Below are positions 50,890-59,343 of a stretch of DNA of 64,000 nucleotides, in pieces (within the stretch, counting starts at the first letter, position 1; the number at the start of each line of letters is the position of its first letter). The notes beneath the pieces were generated by a model. It did not search any database. It saw only the letters and a list, made by a program, of their open reading frames with translations, and was not told where the DNA came from. Source of the DNA: Chimaeribacter californicus (GTDB lineage: Bacteria; Pseudomonadota; Gammaproteobacteria; Enterobacterales; Enterobacteriaceae); contig NZ_PJZF01000025.1 of assembly GCF_002858675.1 (NCBI RefSeq), positions 1 to 64,000 of the forward strand. Direction: 5' to 3'. Both the position numbers and the translations under genes were made by a program.

Positions 50890-51642
50890 TTAAATCTGTA
50901 CCAGGCCGCCATCCACAAAGAGTTCTACCCCATTAATGTAGCTGGCGTCGTCAGAGGCTAAAAACAGCACGGCCTTAGCGATCTCGTCCGGCTGGCCGAC
51001 CCGCCCGGCCGGGATGGACTCAACCATCTGCGCCTTGATCTCTTCGGCCTGTCCACCGTTGCCGAACAAGGTGTCCAGCCCGCTGGTGTCTGTGACGCCG
51101 GGGCTGATGACGTTGACCCGGATGCGGCGCTCCTTGAGATCCAGAATCCAGCTACGCGCGAAGTTACGCACCGCCGCCTTGGTCGCGGAGTACACGCTGA
51201 AGGCCGGGGTGCCGGCGATGCTGGTGGTCGAAGAGGTCAGCACCACCGCGCCGCCGTCACGCAGCAGCGGCAGCGCCTTTTGCACCGTAAACAGCACGCC
51301 TTTCACGTTGATATCAAACGTCTGCTGATAGTGCGCCTCGGTAATCGCCCCCAGCGGCGCAAACTCCCCGCCACCGGCGTTCGCCACCACCACATCGATA
51401 TGGTTATGCTTCTGCTGCACCGCGTCATACAGGCGGTCGAGATCCGCAAGCTGGCTGACGTCACCCTGCACCCCGGTCACGTCACCGCCGATGGTTTTCA
51501 CCGCCGCGGCCAGCGTCTCCTTACGGCGGCCGGTGATAAATACCGCCGCGCCCTGGTCAGCGAAGGCTTTTGCGGTGGCGAGGCCAATACCGCTGGTTGC
51601 CCCGGTCACTACCACTACTTTTTGCGCAAATGTCGTTTTCAT
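50890..51642 (-). CDS. Short-chain dehydrogenase/reductase
   Basis: This 250-residue classical SDR has the NAD(P) motif VVVTGATSGIGLATA, NAGGG in VVANAGGGEFAPL, catalytic Ser in SSTTSIAG, Tyr/Lys in VYSATKAAVRNFAR, and the final INGVELFVDGG. An Arg-containing loop (TGRRKETL) after strand 2 suggests NADP preference. The LysR gene at 51759 is divergent, with 116 bp between, and probably regulates it. The substrate is unknown. Confidence 0.9.
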   Translation of the reverse strand: MKTTFAQKVVVVTGATSGIGLATAKAFADQGAAVFITGRRKETLAAAVKTIGGDVTGVQGDVSQLADLDRLYDAVQQKHNHIDVVVANAGGGEFAPLGAITEAHYQQTFDINVKGVLFTVQKALPLLRDGGAVVLTSSTTSIAGTPAFSVYSATKAAVRNFARSWILDLKERRIRVNVISPGVTDTSGLDTLFGNGGQAEEIKAQMVESIPAGRVGQPDEIAKAVLFLASDDASYINGVELFVDGGLVQI

Positions 51643-51729
51643 GTTGTCTCTCCGTTATCTATTGGGTTGTTGGAAATGAGACTATCACCGCAACGAAGGT
51701 GCAAAAAGTCAGCAAAAATGGTATCCATC

Positions 51730-51745
51730 GTTCTGTTTACGGAAC
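51730..51745. promoter_or_regulatory. Palindrome between SDR and LysR genes
   Basis: GTTC-tgtttacg-GAAC lies 13 bp before the LysR start. Its dyad form and place fit a LysR regulatory site. Confidence 0.4.
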
Positions 51746-51758
51746 ACTGAGGGTGCTG

Positions 51759-52691
51759 ATGCGTATTGATTTAAATGATTACCGCTACTTTGCAGAGGTG
51801 GTGGCCCACGGCGGGTTTGCCGCCGCCGGGCGGGCGCTGCATGAGCCGAAATCCAAGCTCAGCCGCCGCATCGCCAATCTTGAGGCGCGCCTCGGGGTAC
51901 GGCTGATTGAGCGCACCAGCCGCCGTTTCCGGGTGACTGAGGTGGGGCAGTCGTTTTACCTGCGCTGCCGGGCGATGCTGCTGGAGGCAGAACAGGCCGA
52001 AGCGGTGGTGGCCGAGACCCAGGCCGAGCCGCACGGCCTGGTGCGGTTCAGCTGCCCGACCGGCATGGTGGAGGTGGTCTCGCCGCTTATCACCGCGTTC
52101 CTGCACCGTTACCCGAAAGTCAGGCTGCAACTGATCGCCATTGATCGCGCCGTGGATCTGATTGAGGAGCGGATAGATGTGGCGCTGCGCATCCGCATCG
52201 CGCTGACCAGCGATGCGGAACTTATCATGCGCTCACTCGGGGAATCACGCCGTATTCTGGTGGCCGGGCGGCAGTGGGCAACCCAGCGCGGCCAGGCGAT
52301 CACCGCGCTTGCTGACCTGCCGACGCTCGCCACCCAGGATGAACCGGGCGACGTGGTGTGGGAACTGGAGTCGATGGCGGGCGACACGCACACCGTGCGC
52401 CATGTGCCGCGCATGACTTGCAGTGATTTCGCTGCGGTGCGCGCCGCCGCGATCCAGGGGCTGGGCGTGGCGTTTCTGCCGGATCACAGCTGCCGTGAGG
52501 CGCTGGCGCAGGGGGAGTTAATCCGCCTCTGGCCCGAGTGGCACAGCCAGGCCGGGCGGGTGCATCTGGTGTTCACCACCCGGCGTGGGCTGCCCCCGGC
52601 GGTGCGGGCCTTTATCGACTGCCTCGCCGGCGGGTTCCCGGCCGAGGCGCTGAGTGATAAAGCGGGGCTGAATCTGAAAAAAAGGGAGTGA
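51759..52691 (+). CDS. LysR family transcriptional regulator
   Basis: This 310-residue LysR protein has MRIDLNDYRYFAEVVAHGGFAAAGRALHEPKSKLSRRIANLEARLGVRLIERTSRR as the DNA-binding part and a PBP-like effector domain after about residue 90. ATG 51759 gives the normal LysR N-terminus with GAGGG ahead; in-frame codons further upstream overlap the divergent SDR gene. It probably controls that SDR. Confidence 0.85.
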   Translation: MRIDLNDYRYFAEVVAHGGFAAAGRALHEPKSKLSRRIANLEARLGVRLIERTSRRFRVTEVGQSFYLRCRAMLLEAEQAEAVVAETQAEPHGLVRFSCPTGMVEVVSPLITAFLHRYPKVRLQLIAIDRAVDLIEERIDVALRIRIALTSDAELIMRSLGESRRILVAGRQWATQRGQAITALADLPTLATQDEPGDVVWELESMAGDTHTVRHVPRMTCSDFAAVRAAAIQGLGVAFLPDHSCREALAQGELIRLWPEWHSQAGRVHLVFTTRRGLPPAVRAFIDCLAGGFPAEALSDKAGLNLKKRE

Positions 52692-52773
52692 AGCGCCCCA
52701 CGATACCAATTGGCTTGCATCCTGCTCAAAAAACAGCAAAAGATAAGCCCCCCTTTCCTGCGAGGAGACACCC

Positions 52774-53478
52774 ATGTCCGGCCCGCTTTCTGTTGGCTTT
52801 TTGCTGTTCCCCCACCTCACCCAGCTTGACCTGACCGGGCCGTACGAGGTGTTTGTGCGTGCGCCCTATACCCGCGTGCACCTGATCTGGAAAACCCTCG
52901 ATCCGGTCACCGCTGACCGCGGCCTGGGCCTGCTGCCGACCACCACCTTTGCCGACTGCCCGGATCTGGATGTTCTCTGCGTACCCGGCGGGCCGGGGCA
53001 GATTGACCTGATGGAAGATAGGGAGACGCTGGCGTTCCTGCGTGATAAGGCGCAACGGGCGCGGCTTATCACCTCGGTCTGTACCGGCTCGCTGGTGCTG
53101 GGTGCCGCCGGGCTGTTGCAGGGCTACCGCGCCACCAGCCATTGGGCCTCGCTGGACCAGCTCGCGTTGCTGGGCGCAGAGCCGGTGGCGGAGCGCGTGG
53201 TGCATGACCGCAACCGTATCACCGGCGCGGGGGTGACCTCCGGCATCGATTTTGCCCTGCATGTGGTGGCGGAAATCTATGGCACCGAGGTGGCGCAGCT
53301 GATCCAGCTGCATATGGAGTATGACCCGGCCCCGCCCTTCCCCGGCGGCTCCCCACACAGCGCCTCCCCGGCATTACTGCACGCCGCCCGCGAACAGAGC
53401 GCGGCCTTTATTGAAAAACGCCGCGCCGTGACTGAACGCGCCGCCGCTGCGTTGCAGCCTTCAGACAAGGAGTCATAA
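52774..53478 (+). CDS. DJ-1/PfpI-superfamily isonitrile hydratase-like protein
   Basis: This 234-residue protein has the DJ-1 nucleophile elbow with Cys103 (SVCTGSLVLGAAGLLQGYRATSHW) and an Asp at 19 (TQLDLTGPYEVF), the two residues known to matter in isonitrile hydratase InhA. The family also includes AraC-fused transcription factors, but no DNA-binding domain is present. It probably hydrates isonitriles to N-formamides or acts on a similar small molecule. GAGGAGA precedes the start. The VOC gene begins two bases after its stop. Confidence 0.8.
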   Translation: MSGPLSVGFLLFPHLTQLDLTGPYEVFVRAPYTRVHLIWKTLDPVTADRGLGLLPTTTFADCPDLDVLCVPGGPGQIDLMEDRETLAFLRDKAQRARLITSVCTGSLVLGAAGLLQGYRATSHWASLDQLALLGAEPVAERVVHDRNRITGAGVTSGIDFALHVVAEIYGTEVAQLIQLHMEYDPAPPFPGGSPHSASPALLHAAREQSAAFIEKRRAVTERAAAALQPSDKES

Positions 53479-53479
53479 C

Positions 53480-53875
53480 GTGAGAACGCAAAAACGATGC
53501 ATGGGCTATGTGGCGATCGTGGTGGATGATTACGACCGCGCCATCGCCTACTACACCGAAAAACTGGGCTTTACCCTGGTGGAAGACACGCCCCAGCCCG
53601 GCAAACGCTGGGTGGTGGTGACGCCCAACCCGGAAAGCGACTGCAATCTGCTGCTGGCGCGCGCCTCAAACGAACGCCAGGCGGGCTTTATCGGCAACCA
53701 GTGCGGCGGGCGGGTTTTCTTATTCCTGCAGACGGATGACTTCTGGCGCGACTACCACGCGATGAAAGCCAACGGCGTACACTTCTGCGGGGAACCGCGC
53801 GAGGAGGAGTATGGCCTGGTGGTGGTGTTTGAAGATCTCTACGGCAACCGCTGGGATCTCTACCAGAACGCCTGA
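53480..53875 (+). CDS. Glyoxalase/VOC family protein
   Basis: This 131-residue single-module VOC protein has a GTG start with AAGGAG upstream. It has CMGYVAIVVDDYDRAIAYYTEKLGFTLVEDTPQPGKRWVVVTP and a C-terminal VVFEDLYGNRWDLYQNA with the metal-ligand Glu position occupied by Asp. Members include dioxygenases, glyoxalase I and resistance proteins. It is co-transcribed with the isonitrile-hydratase-like gene. Confidence 0.8.
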   Translation: MRTQKRCMGYVAIVVDDYDRAIAYYTEKLGFTLVEDTPQPGKRWVVVTPNPESDCNLLLARASNERQAGFIGNQCGGRVFLFLQTDDFWRDYHAMKANGVHFCGEPREEEYGLVVVFEDLYGNRWDLYQNA

Positions 53876-53931
53876 AGTGCGCTGGTCATCTTATTGAAAG
53901 GGATAAGAATATAAAGACGGGCGGAAAAACT

Positions 53932-53957
53932 AAGGCGAAGGGTTGCCCTTCGCCTTT
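53932..53957. terminator. Bidirectional terminator between convergent genes
   Basis: AAGGCGAAGGG and CCCTTCGCCTTT form a nearly perfect stem with a short TTG-type loop between the VOC gene (plus) and the nitroreductase gene (minus). Confidence 0.8.
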
Positions 53958-53963
53958 ACCTCA

Positions 53964-54704
53964 TTATTTCTCAGTGCCGAAGCCCTGTTTAATCACGGCC
54001 GGCAGCACGTTCGGGAAATAGATATTTTTATAATACCCGCCCACGCTTTCACTCCAGCTGTCGCCGTCTTTGCGGCCAATGGTTTCCCAATGCTGCTGGA
54101 TTTCCTGGTTATAACGGGCGATCAGTGCCGGCAGGCCATCCTTGTTATAGGTTTCGCTATGGCGGAAGGTCTCCATCGGTAGGCGCGGTTTCTGGTGCGC
54201 CGGCTGATCGACATAGCCCAGCGCCAGGCCCACCACCGGGAAGGTCAGGGGCGGCAGATCCAGCAGGGCGATCATCTCGTCCGGGCTGCGGCGGATACCG
54301 CCAATCGGCACCACGCCCAGCCCCGCCGAGCGGGCGGCCGCCATCGCGGAGGCCAGCGCAATGCCGATGTCGGTGCAGCCGGAGACCAGGCTCTCGATGC
54401 TCTGATGGGCGATCTGCGTCTCCCCATTCATGGCAATCGCCTGTTCACTTTTATGCATATCCAGCACAAAGGTAATAAACACCGGTGCCTGGGCAATCCA
54501 CGGCTGACCACCGGCAATCCCGGCAATCTGGCGGCGGCGCGCGCTGTCACGCGTCACAATCACCGACACCTGCTGGGAGTTCACCGAGGTCGGCGCACGG
54601 TAAGCGGACGCAATAATTGCATCCAGGGTTTCGTCAGAAATAGCGGTATCAAGGAAACTTCTTTCACTGCGATGGCTGGTCAGGGTGTCAATAACGGAAT
54701 TCAT
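53964..54704 (-). CDS. NfsA-like flavin nitroreductase
   Basis: This 246-residue FMN nitroreductase has SHRSERSFLDTAISDETLDAIIASAYRAPTSVNSQQVSVIVT at the start, GCTDIGIALASAMAAARSAGLGVVPIGGIRR mid-way, and FPVVGLALGYVDQPAHQKPRLPM after it; this is the NfsA/Frp subgroup. Members reduce nitroaromatics, quinones or chromate using NADPH. ATG 54704 is chosen because GGAGAG lies directly upstream. It is divergent from the MocR regulator, with tandem repeats in the gap. Confidence 0.85.
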   Translation of the reverse strand: MNSVIDTLTSHRSERSFLDTAISDETLDAIIASAYRAPTSVNSQQVSVIVTRDSARRRQIAGIAGGQPWIAQAPVFITFVLDMHKSEQAIAMNGETQIAHQSIESLVSGCTDIGIALASAMAAARSAGLGVVPIGGIRRSPDEMIALLDLPPLTFPVVGLALGYVDQPAHQKPRLPMETFRHSETYNKDGLPALIARYNQEIQQHWETIGRKDGDSWSESVGGYYKNIYFPNVLPAVIKQGFGTEK

Positions 54705-54773
54705 AGTGCTCTCCACGGTGTCTTGCCCGTCACCCTACTATGATTCCTGGCCTGATAATTGTTTCGTTGTGCC

Positions 54774-54833
54774 ATGGAAAGTGCGATGGAAAGCGCCATA
54801 GAAAGCGCGATGCAAAACAGGATGAAAAAGCGC
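54774..54833. repeat. Five 12-bp tandem repeats in the nitroreductase/MocR intergenic region
   Basis: Units begin at 54774, 54786, 54798, 54810 and 54822 with consensus ATGGAAAGCGCG. The first three are nearly identical; the last two are degenerate. The first contains GGAAAGTG, which recurs inverted in the EamA promoter, so the array may bind the MocR protein. Confidence 0.75.
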
Positions 54834-54914
54834 AATAAGCACATTATCAGCGGGTTAACCCTCGGTAACCACGGGCGGATCGGGTACGATGCCTGACCAG
54901 AGAACGGACGAAAG

Positions 54915-56405
54915 GTGCAGCGGGTGACCAGAAAAGCAAAACAGAATGATGTGCCTGCGCTGGGTGCGCTGGACCGGCAGGCCGGGCAACTCAGCCGCCA
55001 GTTGACGCAGGCCCTGCGGCAGGCCATCCGCAATGGCAGCCTGCAACCCGGCGAGGCGCTGCCCTCCACGCGCAGGCTGGCGCGGGCGTTGCAGCTGGCG
55101 CGCGGCACCGTCACCGAGGCGTATGAACAACTGGTCGCGGAGGGGTTTCTGGTCTCGCGCCGCGGGTCAGGCACCTGGGTGACCCCATTTCAGGACGTGA
55201 CGCCGCCCACCAGTGCTCCGCCCCTGTGCGCACCGCCCCTGTCCGCGCAGGCGCAGGCCTTTGCCCGGGCCGCCGGCTGCATCGTCACCCTCCCCGCCGC
55301 ACCCTTTGCCGTCTCTGAGCCGGTGGGGGCCGCCGCGCCGGATGATGTCTGGCGCACACTGGGCAACCGCCTGCGTGCACGGGGCGCAGGTGCGCCCGCC
55401 GGTTACGCCGCCCCGCACGGTGCGTGGCCGTTGCGCCAGGCGGTGGCGGAGTACGTACGCACCGCCCGGTCGGTTCAGTGCACGCCGGAACAGGTGATCA
55501 TCACCGCCGGTATCCAGCAAGGGCTGGCGCTGTCCGCTCAGGTACTGCTGGATGCCGGTGAGGCAGCCTGGGTGGAGGACCCGGGCTACCCCGGTATTAC
55601 CGCCCTGTTTGAGAGCACCTGCCGGGACCGCCGGATGATCCGGGTGCCGGTGGACGCCGAAGGGCTGGATGTGCAGGCCGGAGAGGCGCTCGCCCCGCAC
55701 GCGCGGGCGGCGTTTGTGACGCCGTCCCACCAGTATCCGCTCGGCATGCCGATGAGCATGTCGCGCCGCAATGCCCTGGTTGGCTGGGCCAGGGCGCAAC
55801 AGGCGTGGATCGTGGAAGATGATTATGACAGCGAATTCCGCTACACCGGCCACCCGTTCCCCGCGTTGCAGGGGCTGGCCCCGGCCCAGGTGGTTTACCT
55901 CGGCACCTTCAGCAAAATTCTGTTCCCGTCACTGCGCCTCGGTTATGCCGTGGTGCCGGAGGCGCTGGTGGAGGCGTTTTGCGGCGCGCGGCTGCTGATG
56001 GACCGGCACCCGCCGGGGGCAGACCAGACGCTCCTGGCGGCGTTTATGGCAGAGGGGCATCTGGCGCGCCATATCCGCCGCCTGCGCACCCTGTATGCGG
56101 AGAAACACCATGACCTGAACCGCGCCGTGGCTGAACAGATTGACCCGGCGCTGGCCTGGCTCCAGCCCTGCGATCAGGGGATGCACCGGGTGCTGTGGCT
56201 GCGGGAGAGTGATGACCGCGTGGTGTTACCGCTGGCGCTGGCGGCCGGGGTGGCAGTACGCGCCATCTCGCCGATGTATGCCAATGGCCACGGCCGCAGC
56301 GGCCTGCTGCTCGGGCTGGGCGGCTACCCGCGTGAACAGGTAGAGGCCGCTGCCCGCACGCTGAACCGCATATTGATTAAGACGCGTAACAGCGCGTCAG
56401 CCTGA
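54915..56405 (+). CDS. MocR-type GntR/aminotransferase regulator (PdxR-like)
   Basis: This 496-residue protein has an N-terminal GntR winged helix (QLTQALRQAIRNGSLQPGEALPSTRRLARALQLARGTVTEAYEQLVAEGFLVSRRGSGTWV) and a fold-type I aminotransferase domain with PLP lysine in YLGTFSKILFPSLRLGY. Such proteins are PLP-sensing transcription factors. The start is a GTG at 54915. It is divergent from the nitroreductase and convergent with an EamA transporter whose promoter carries candidate MocR sites. MocR-EamA pairs are common. Confidence 0.85.
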   Translation: MQRVTRKAKQNDVPALGALDRQAGQLSRQLTQALRQAIRNGSLQPGEALPSTRRLARALQLARGTVTEAYEQLVAEGFLVSRRGSGTWVTPFQDVTPPTSAPPLCAPPLSAQAQAFARAAGCIVTLPAAPFAVSEPVGAAAPDDVWRTLGNRLRARGAGAPAGYAAPHGAWPLRQAVAEYVRTARSVQCTPEQVIITAGIQQGLALSAQVLLDAGEAAWVEDPGYPGITALFESTCRDRRMIRVPVDAEGLDVQAGEALAPHARAAFVTPSHQYPLGMPMSMSRRNALVGWARAQQAWIVEDDYDSEFRYTGHPFPALQGLAPAQVVYLGTFSKILFPSLRLGYAVVPEALVEAFCGARLLMDRHPPGADQTLLAAFMAEGHLARHIRRLRTLYAEKHHDLNRAVAEQIDPALAWLQPCDQGMHRVLWLRESDDRVVLPLALAAGVAVRAISPMYANGHGRSGLLLGLGGYPREQVEAAARTLNRILIKTRNSASA

Positions 56406-57272
56406 GCAGCGTTTGGCGGTGAGCACGCAGAGCATCACCCCGGCCATCACCGCGATCATCGCCGGTTCGACCGCTTCATGCAGTACCCACGCGGCCAGCG
56501 CCAGCCCGAAGAAGGGTTGCAGCAATTGCAACTGGCCGACCGCGGCAATACCGCCCTGCGCCAGCCCGCGATACCAGAAAATAAAGCCTACCCACATGCT
56601 GAACAGCGACACATAACCCAGCGCCGCCCAGGCCGCGCCCCCGGCCGCCGGCCAGTGGGCGGGCGCGGTAGCCAGCATCAGCAGCAGGGCCAACGGCAAC
56701 GCGAACACCAGCGCCCAGGAGATCACCTGCCAGCCGCCGAGCGTGCGCGACAACACCGCCCCTTCGGCGTAGCCCAGGCCGCACAGCACAATCGCCGCCA
56801 CCATCAGCAGGTCACCTGACGACAGCCCACCGCCGCCATGGCGCAGCGCAAACCCCATCACCAGCGCCGCCCCCAGCCCGGAGAAGAGCCAGAACGCCGG
56901 GCGCGGCCGCTCACCCCCGCGCAGCACGCCGAACAGGGCGGTTGCCAGCGGCAGCAGGCCGATATAAACCAGCGAATGGGCCGACGTGGTGTGTTGCAGC
57001 GCCAGCGCCGTGAGCAGCGGGAACCCCACCACCACCCCGGCGGCGACGGTGGCCAGCGGCAGCCACTGCGCCCGCCGTGGCGCGCGTTGCCGTAACAGCA
57101 GCAGCGCCGGGCCGGCCAGCAGCGCGGCAATCACCGCCCGGGCGGCCGTCAGGAAAAGCGGGTCAAACGCCAGCACCGCCAGCCGGGTCGCCGGAAGCGA
57201 GCCGCTGAAGATCAGCATACCGATGAAACCATACACCCACCCCTGCGCCACGCCTGCCGTGTTACCCGTCAT
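56397..57272 (-). CDS. EamA/DMT family transporter
   Basis: This 291-residue protein has ten membrane segments in two EamA repeats. It has VYGFIGMLIFSGSLPATRLAVLAFDPLFLTAARAVIAALLAGPALL in the first repeat and FSMWVGFIFWYRGLAQGGIAAVGQLQLLQPFFGLALAAWVLHE in the second. It probably exports a metabolite. Its 3' end overlaps the end of the convergent MocR gene by nine bases. ATG 57272 is used in place of an upstream in-frame codon. Confidence 0.85.
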   Translation of the reverse strand: MTGNTAGVAQGWVYGFIGMLIFSGSLPATRLAVLAFDPLFLTAARAVIAALLAGPALLLLRQRAPRRAQWLPLATVAAGVVVGFPLLTALALQHTTSAHSLVYIGLLPLATALFGVLRGGERPRPAFWLFSGLGAALVMGFALRHGGGGLSSGDLLMVAAIVLCGLGYAEGAVLSRTLGGWQVISWALVFALPLALLLMLATAPAHWPAAGGAAWAALGYVSLFSMWVGFIFWYRGLAQGGIAAVGQLQLLQPFFGLALAAWVLHEAVEPAMIAVMAGVMLCVLTAKRCSG

Positions 57273-57351
57273 ACCTGTCCCCATGCTGTGAATGAAAAGA
57301 CGCCCTGTGCGTCCCTGTTATTCTGGCGTGGTAACAGGTTTTGGGTCAGAG

Positions 57352-57382
57352 CCACTTTCCAAGGATTTCAGTGGGCCACTTT
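57352..57382. promoter_or_regulatory. Candidate MocR operator in front of the EamA gene
   Basis: GCCACTTT occurs twice in direct orientation (CCACTTT at 57352-57358 and 57376-57382, 24 bp apart) with an inverted AGTGG at 57370-57374. MocR-type regulators bind direct repeats of this kind, and the complement AAAGTG also occurs upstream of the MocR gene. Confidence 0.55.
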
Positions 57383-57456
57383 ACGAGGAAGGGAAGATTG
57401 AGCCGGGCGGCCAAACCAGTTAGGGTGGGAACCCCCTTCACGATGGAACCGCGCCG

Positions 57457-57984
57457 ATGGAAACATTATTTACCCCCCGTTTTACCCTGACCCCCCTGGC
57501 TGAACATGACTGGCCCTTTTTCCTGCAGCTGCGGCAGGACGACGAGATCATGCGCTATATGGCGGAAGTTGCCCCGGAAGCGGCAATCCGCGTGCTGTTT
57601 GACCAGCGTTTGCAGCCCTGGGTACCCGGCGCGCCGCAACCGCTGGACTTCATTATCCGGGCGCACGGCAGCGACACGCCGCTGGGCAATATCGGGTTAC
57701 GCCATGGCGATGAGGGGCCGGCCGTTGCGGAAGTAGGGTATACGGTCGCGGTGGCGGCACAGGGGCGCGGCATTGCCGGTGAGGCATTGCAGGCGCTGTG
57801 TGAGTTTGCGTTCCGGCAGACGGGCATCCGCACCCTGAAAGCGGTGATCGTGGCGGAAAACGGGGCTTCGGCCAGGGTACTGGAGAAAAACGGGTTCCAA
57901 CGGGTGGCCGTACTGAAGGCGAACTACACCTTGAACGGGCATACGTATGATGACTGGGTCTATCAGTTGTCGCGGGAAGCATAA
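57457..57984 (+). CDS. GNAT family N-acetyltransferase (RimJ/RimL type)
   Basis: This 175-residue acetyltransferase_3 protein has FTPRFTLTPLAEHDWPFFLQLRQDDEIMRYM at the start, the acetyl-CoA loop VAAQGRGIAGEALQALCEFAF and VIVAENGASARVLEKNGFQRVAVLKANYTLNG. It acetylates an amino group of a small molecule or a ribosomal-type protein end. The target is unknown. Confidence 0.85.
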   Translation: METLFTPRFTLTPLAEHDWPFFLQLRQDDEIMRYMAEVAPEAAIRVLFDQRLQPWVPGAPQPLDFIIRAHGSDTPLGNIGLRHGDEGPAVAEVGYTVAVAAQGRGIAGEALQALCEFAFRQTGIRTLKAVIVAENGASARVLEKNGFQRVAVLKANYTLNGHTYDDWVYQLSREA

Positions 57985-58017
57985 TTGCCCGGCCACAGGG
58001 CGTGGCCGGGCCGGGGG

Positions 58018-59343
58018 TTACCGGGGGTTACCGCTCTGCGCAGGCATCTGCGGCGGCAGTTTCAGCACCCCGCGTTTGCCCGCGACCTCTTTGGCTTCCA
58101 CCGGGGAAGCCGCATTGCCCCAGGCGTTACGGATGTAGGTCGTCACCGCCGCCACCTGCTCATCGGTGAATTTCCAGGCAAAGCCCGGCATCGCCCCGCT
58201 GGTGGGGTTACCGTGGGTCACGGCACCGCGCCCGCCCTGCAACACCGTGGTGATCAGCGACGAGGCGTCCGGCCCGACGATCGCCGGGTTATCGGCCAGG
58301 CTGGCCGCCAGATGCGGGATGCCGGTGCCGTCACTGCTATGGCAGGCGGTACAGTTCACCTCATACAGGTTGGCGCCCATCTTCATCTGCGGGTTATCGG
58401 CCGGCAACGGCAGCGGTTTGCGGCGTTCCGATCCCGGCTGCGATTTCAGGTAGACGGCAATCGCATGGAGATCAGCGTCGGTCAGGTACTGGGTGGAGTT
58501 GGTCACCGCCTCCGCCATCGGCCCCGACGCCACCGCCACATGGTTACTGCCCAGCTTCAGGTACTGCACCACCTGTTCCGGCGTCCAGTTGCCGATGCCG
58601 GTCACCTTGTTGCTGGTGATCTCCGGCGCATACCATTCACTGAGGTTACTCCCCTGCAAATAGTCGCTGGTGTCACCGCCAATCAGGTTTTTCGCCGTGT
58701 GGCAGGCGGCGCAGTGTTCCAGCCCCTCGACCAGGTACGCACCGCGGTTCCATTCAGCAGTCTGGGTCAGATCGGGTTTGAACGGGGCGTTCTTAAAGAA
58801 CAGCAGGTTCCAGCCCATCATCGCCAGGCGGATGTTGTACGGGAACGGCAGGTTGGTCTCCGGCACCGCGTTGTGTACCGGCTTCACTGACCGCATGTAC
58901 ATCCACAGGTCATGCATGTCCTGATCGCTGACTTTCACGTAGGCGTTGTACGGCATCGCCGGGTAGAGGTTCTCCCCCTCTTTGCCTTTGCCGTGGCGCA
59001 CGGCGCGGAAGAAGTCACGCTCCGTCCAGCTGCCGATGCCGGTTTCCGCATCCGGGGTGATGTTGCTGGCAAAAATCCCGCCGAACGGCGTACTGATGGC
59101 GTACCCGCCCGAGTACGCCTGTTTGCTTTCCGGCGCGGTATGGCAGGCAACGCAGTCCCCCGCCAGTGCCACGTAGTGGCCGCGCGCGATGGCGGCGGCA
59201 TCTGAGGCATTGAGCGGCGCATCCATGCGCGTGTGATTGCCGGCCACGTCATCGGCCGCCGTGGAGCCGTTCATCCAGAGCATCACGCCCGCGGCAACAG
59301 CCACCGCCGCCACGATGCCGCCGGCTAATTTGAATTTTTTCAT
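58018..59343 (-). CDS. Gluconate-dehydrogenase-type tri-heme cytochrome c subunit
   Basis: This 441-residue protein has an N-terminal membrane anchor or signal (KLAGGIVAAVAVAAGVMLWM) and three heme-c motifs (CVACHT, CAACHT, CTACHS). It accepts electrons from the flavoprotein subunit in the periplasm and passes them to ubiquinone. Length and layout match the cytochrome subunit of membrane-bound gluconate 2-dehydrogenase and related sorbitol or 2-ketogluconate enzymes. Its start overlaps the flavoprotein stop by one base. Confidence 0.9.
   Translation of the reverse strand: MKKFKLAGGIVAAVAVAAGVMLWMNGSTAADDVAGNHTRMDAPLNASDAAAIARGHYVALAGDCVACHTAPESKQAYSGGYAISTPFGGIFASNITPDAETGIGSWTERDFFRAVRHGKGKEGENLYPAMPYNAYVKVSDQDMHDLWMYMRSVKPVHNAVPETNLPFPYNIRLAMMGWNLLFFKNAPFKPDLTQTAEWNRGAYLVEGLEHCAACHTAKNLIGGDTSDYLQGSNLSEWYAPEITSNKVTGIGNWTPEQVVQYLKLGSNHVAVASGPMAEAVTNSTQYLTDADLHAIAVYLKSQPGSERRKPLPLPADNPQMKMGANLYEVNCTACHSSDGTGIPHLAASLADNPAIVGPDASSLITTVLQGGRGAVTHGNPTSGAMPGFAWKFTDEQVAAVTTYIRNAWGNAASPVEAKEVAGKRGVLKLPPQMPAQSGNPR

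Noticed and set aside
54701-55174. Minus-strand frame with repeated ALSMALSIALSMA
   Set aside because: The repeated residues simply translate the 12-bp tandem repeats; the frame overlaps the MocR gene antisense and has no start signal.
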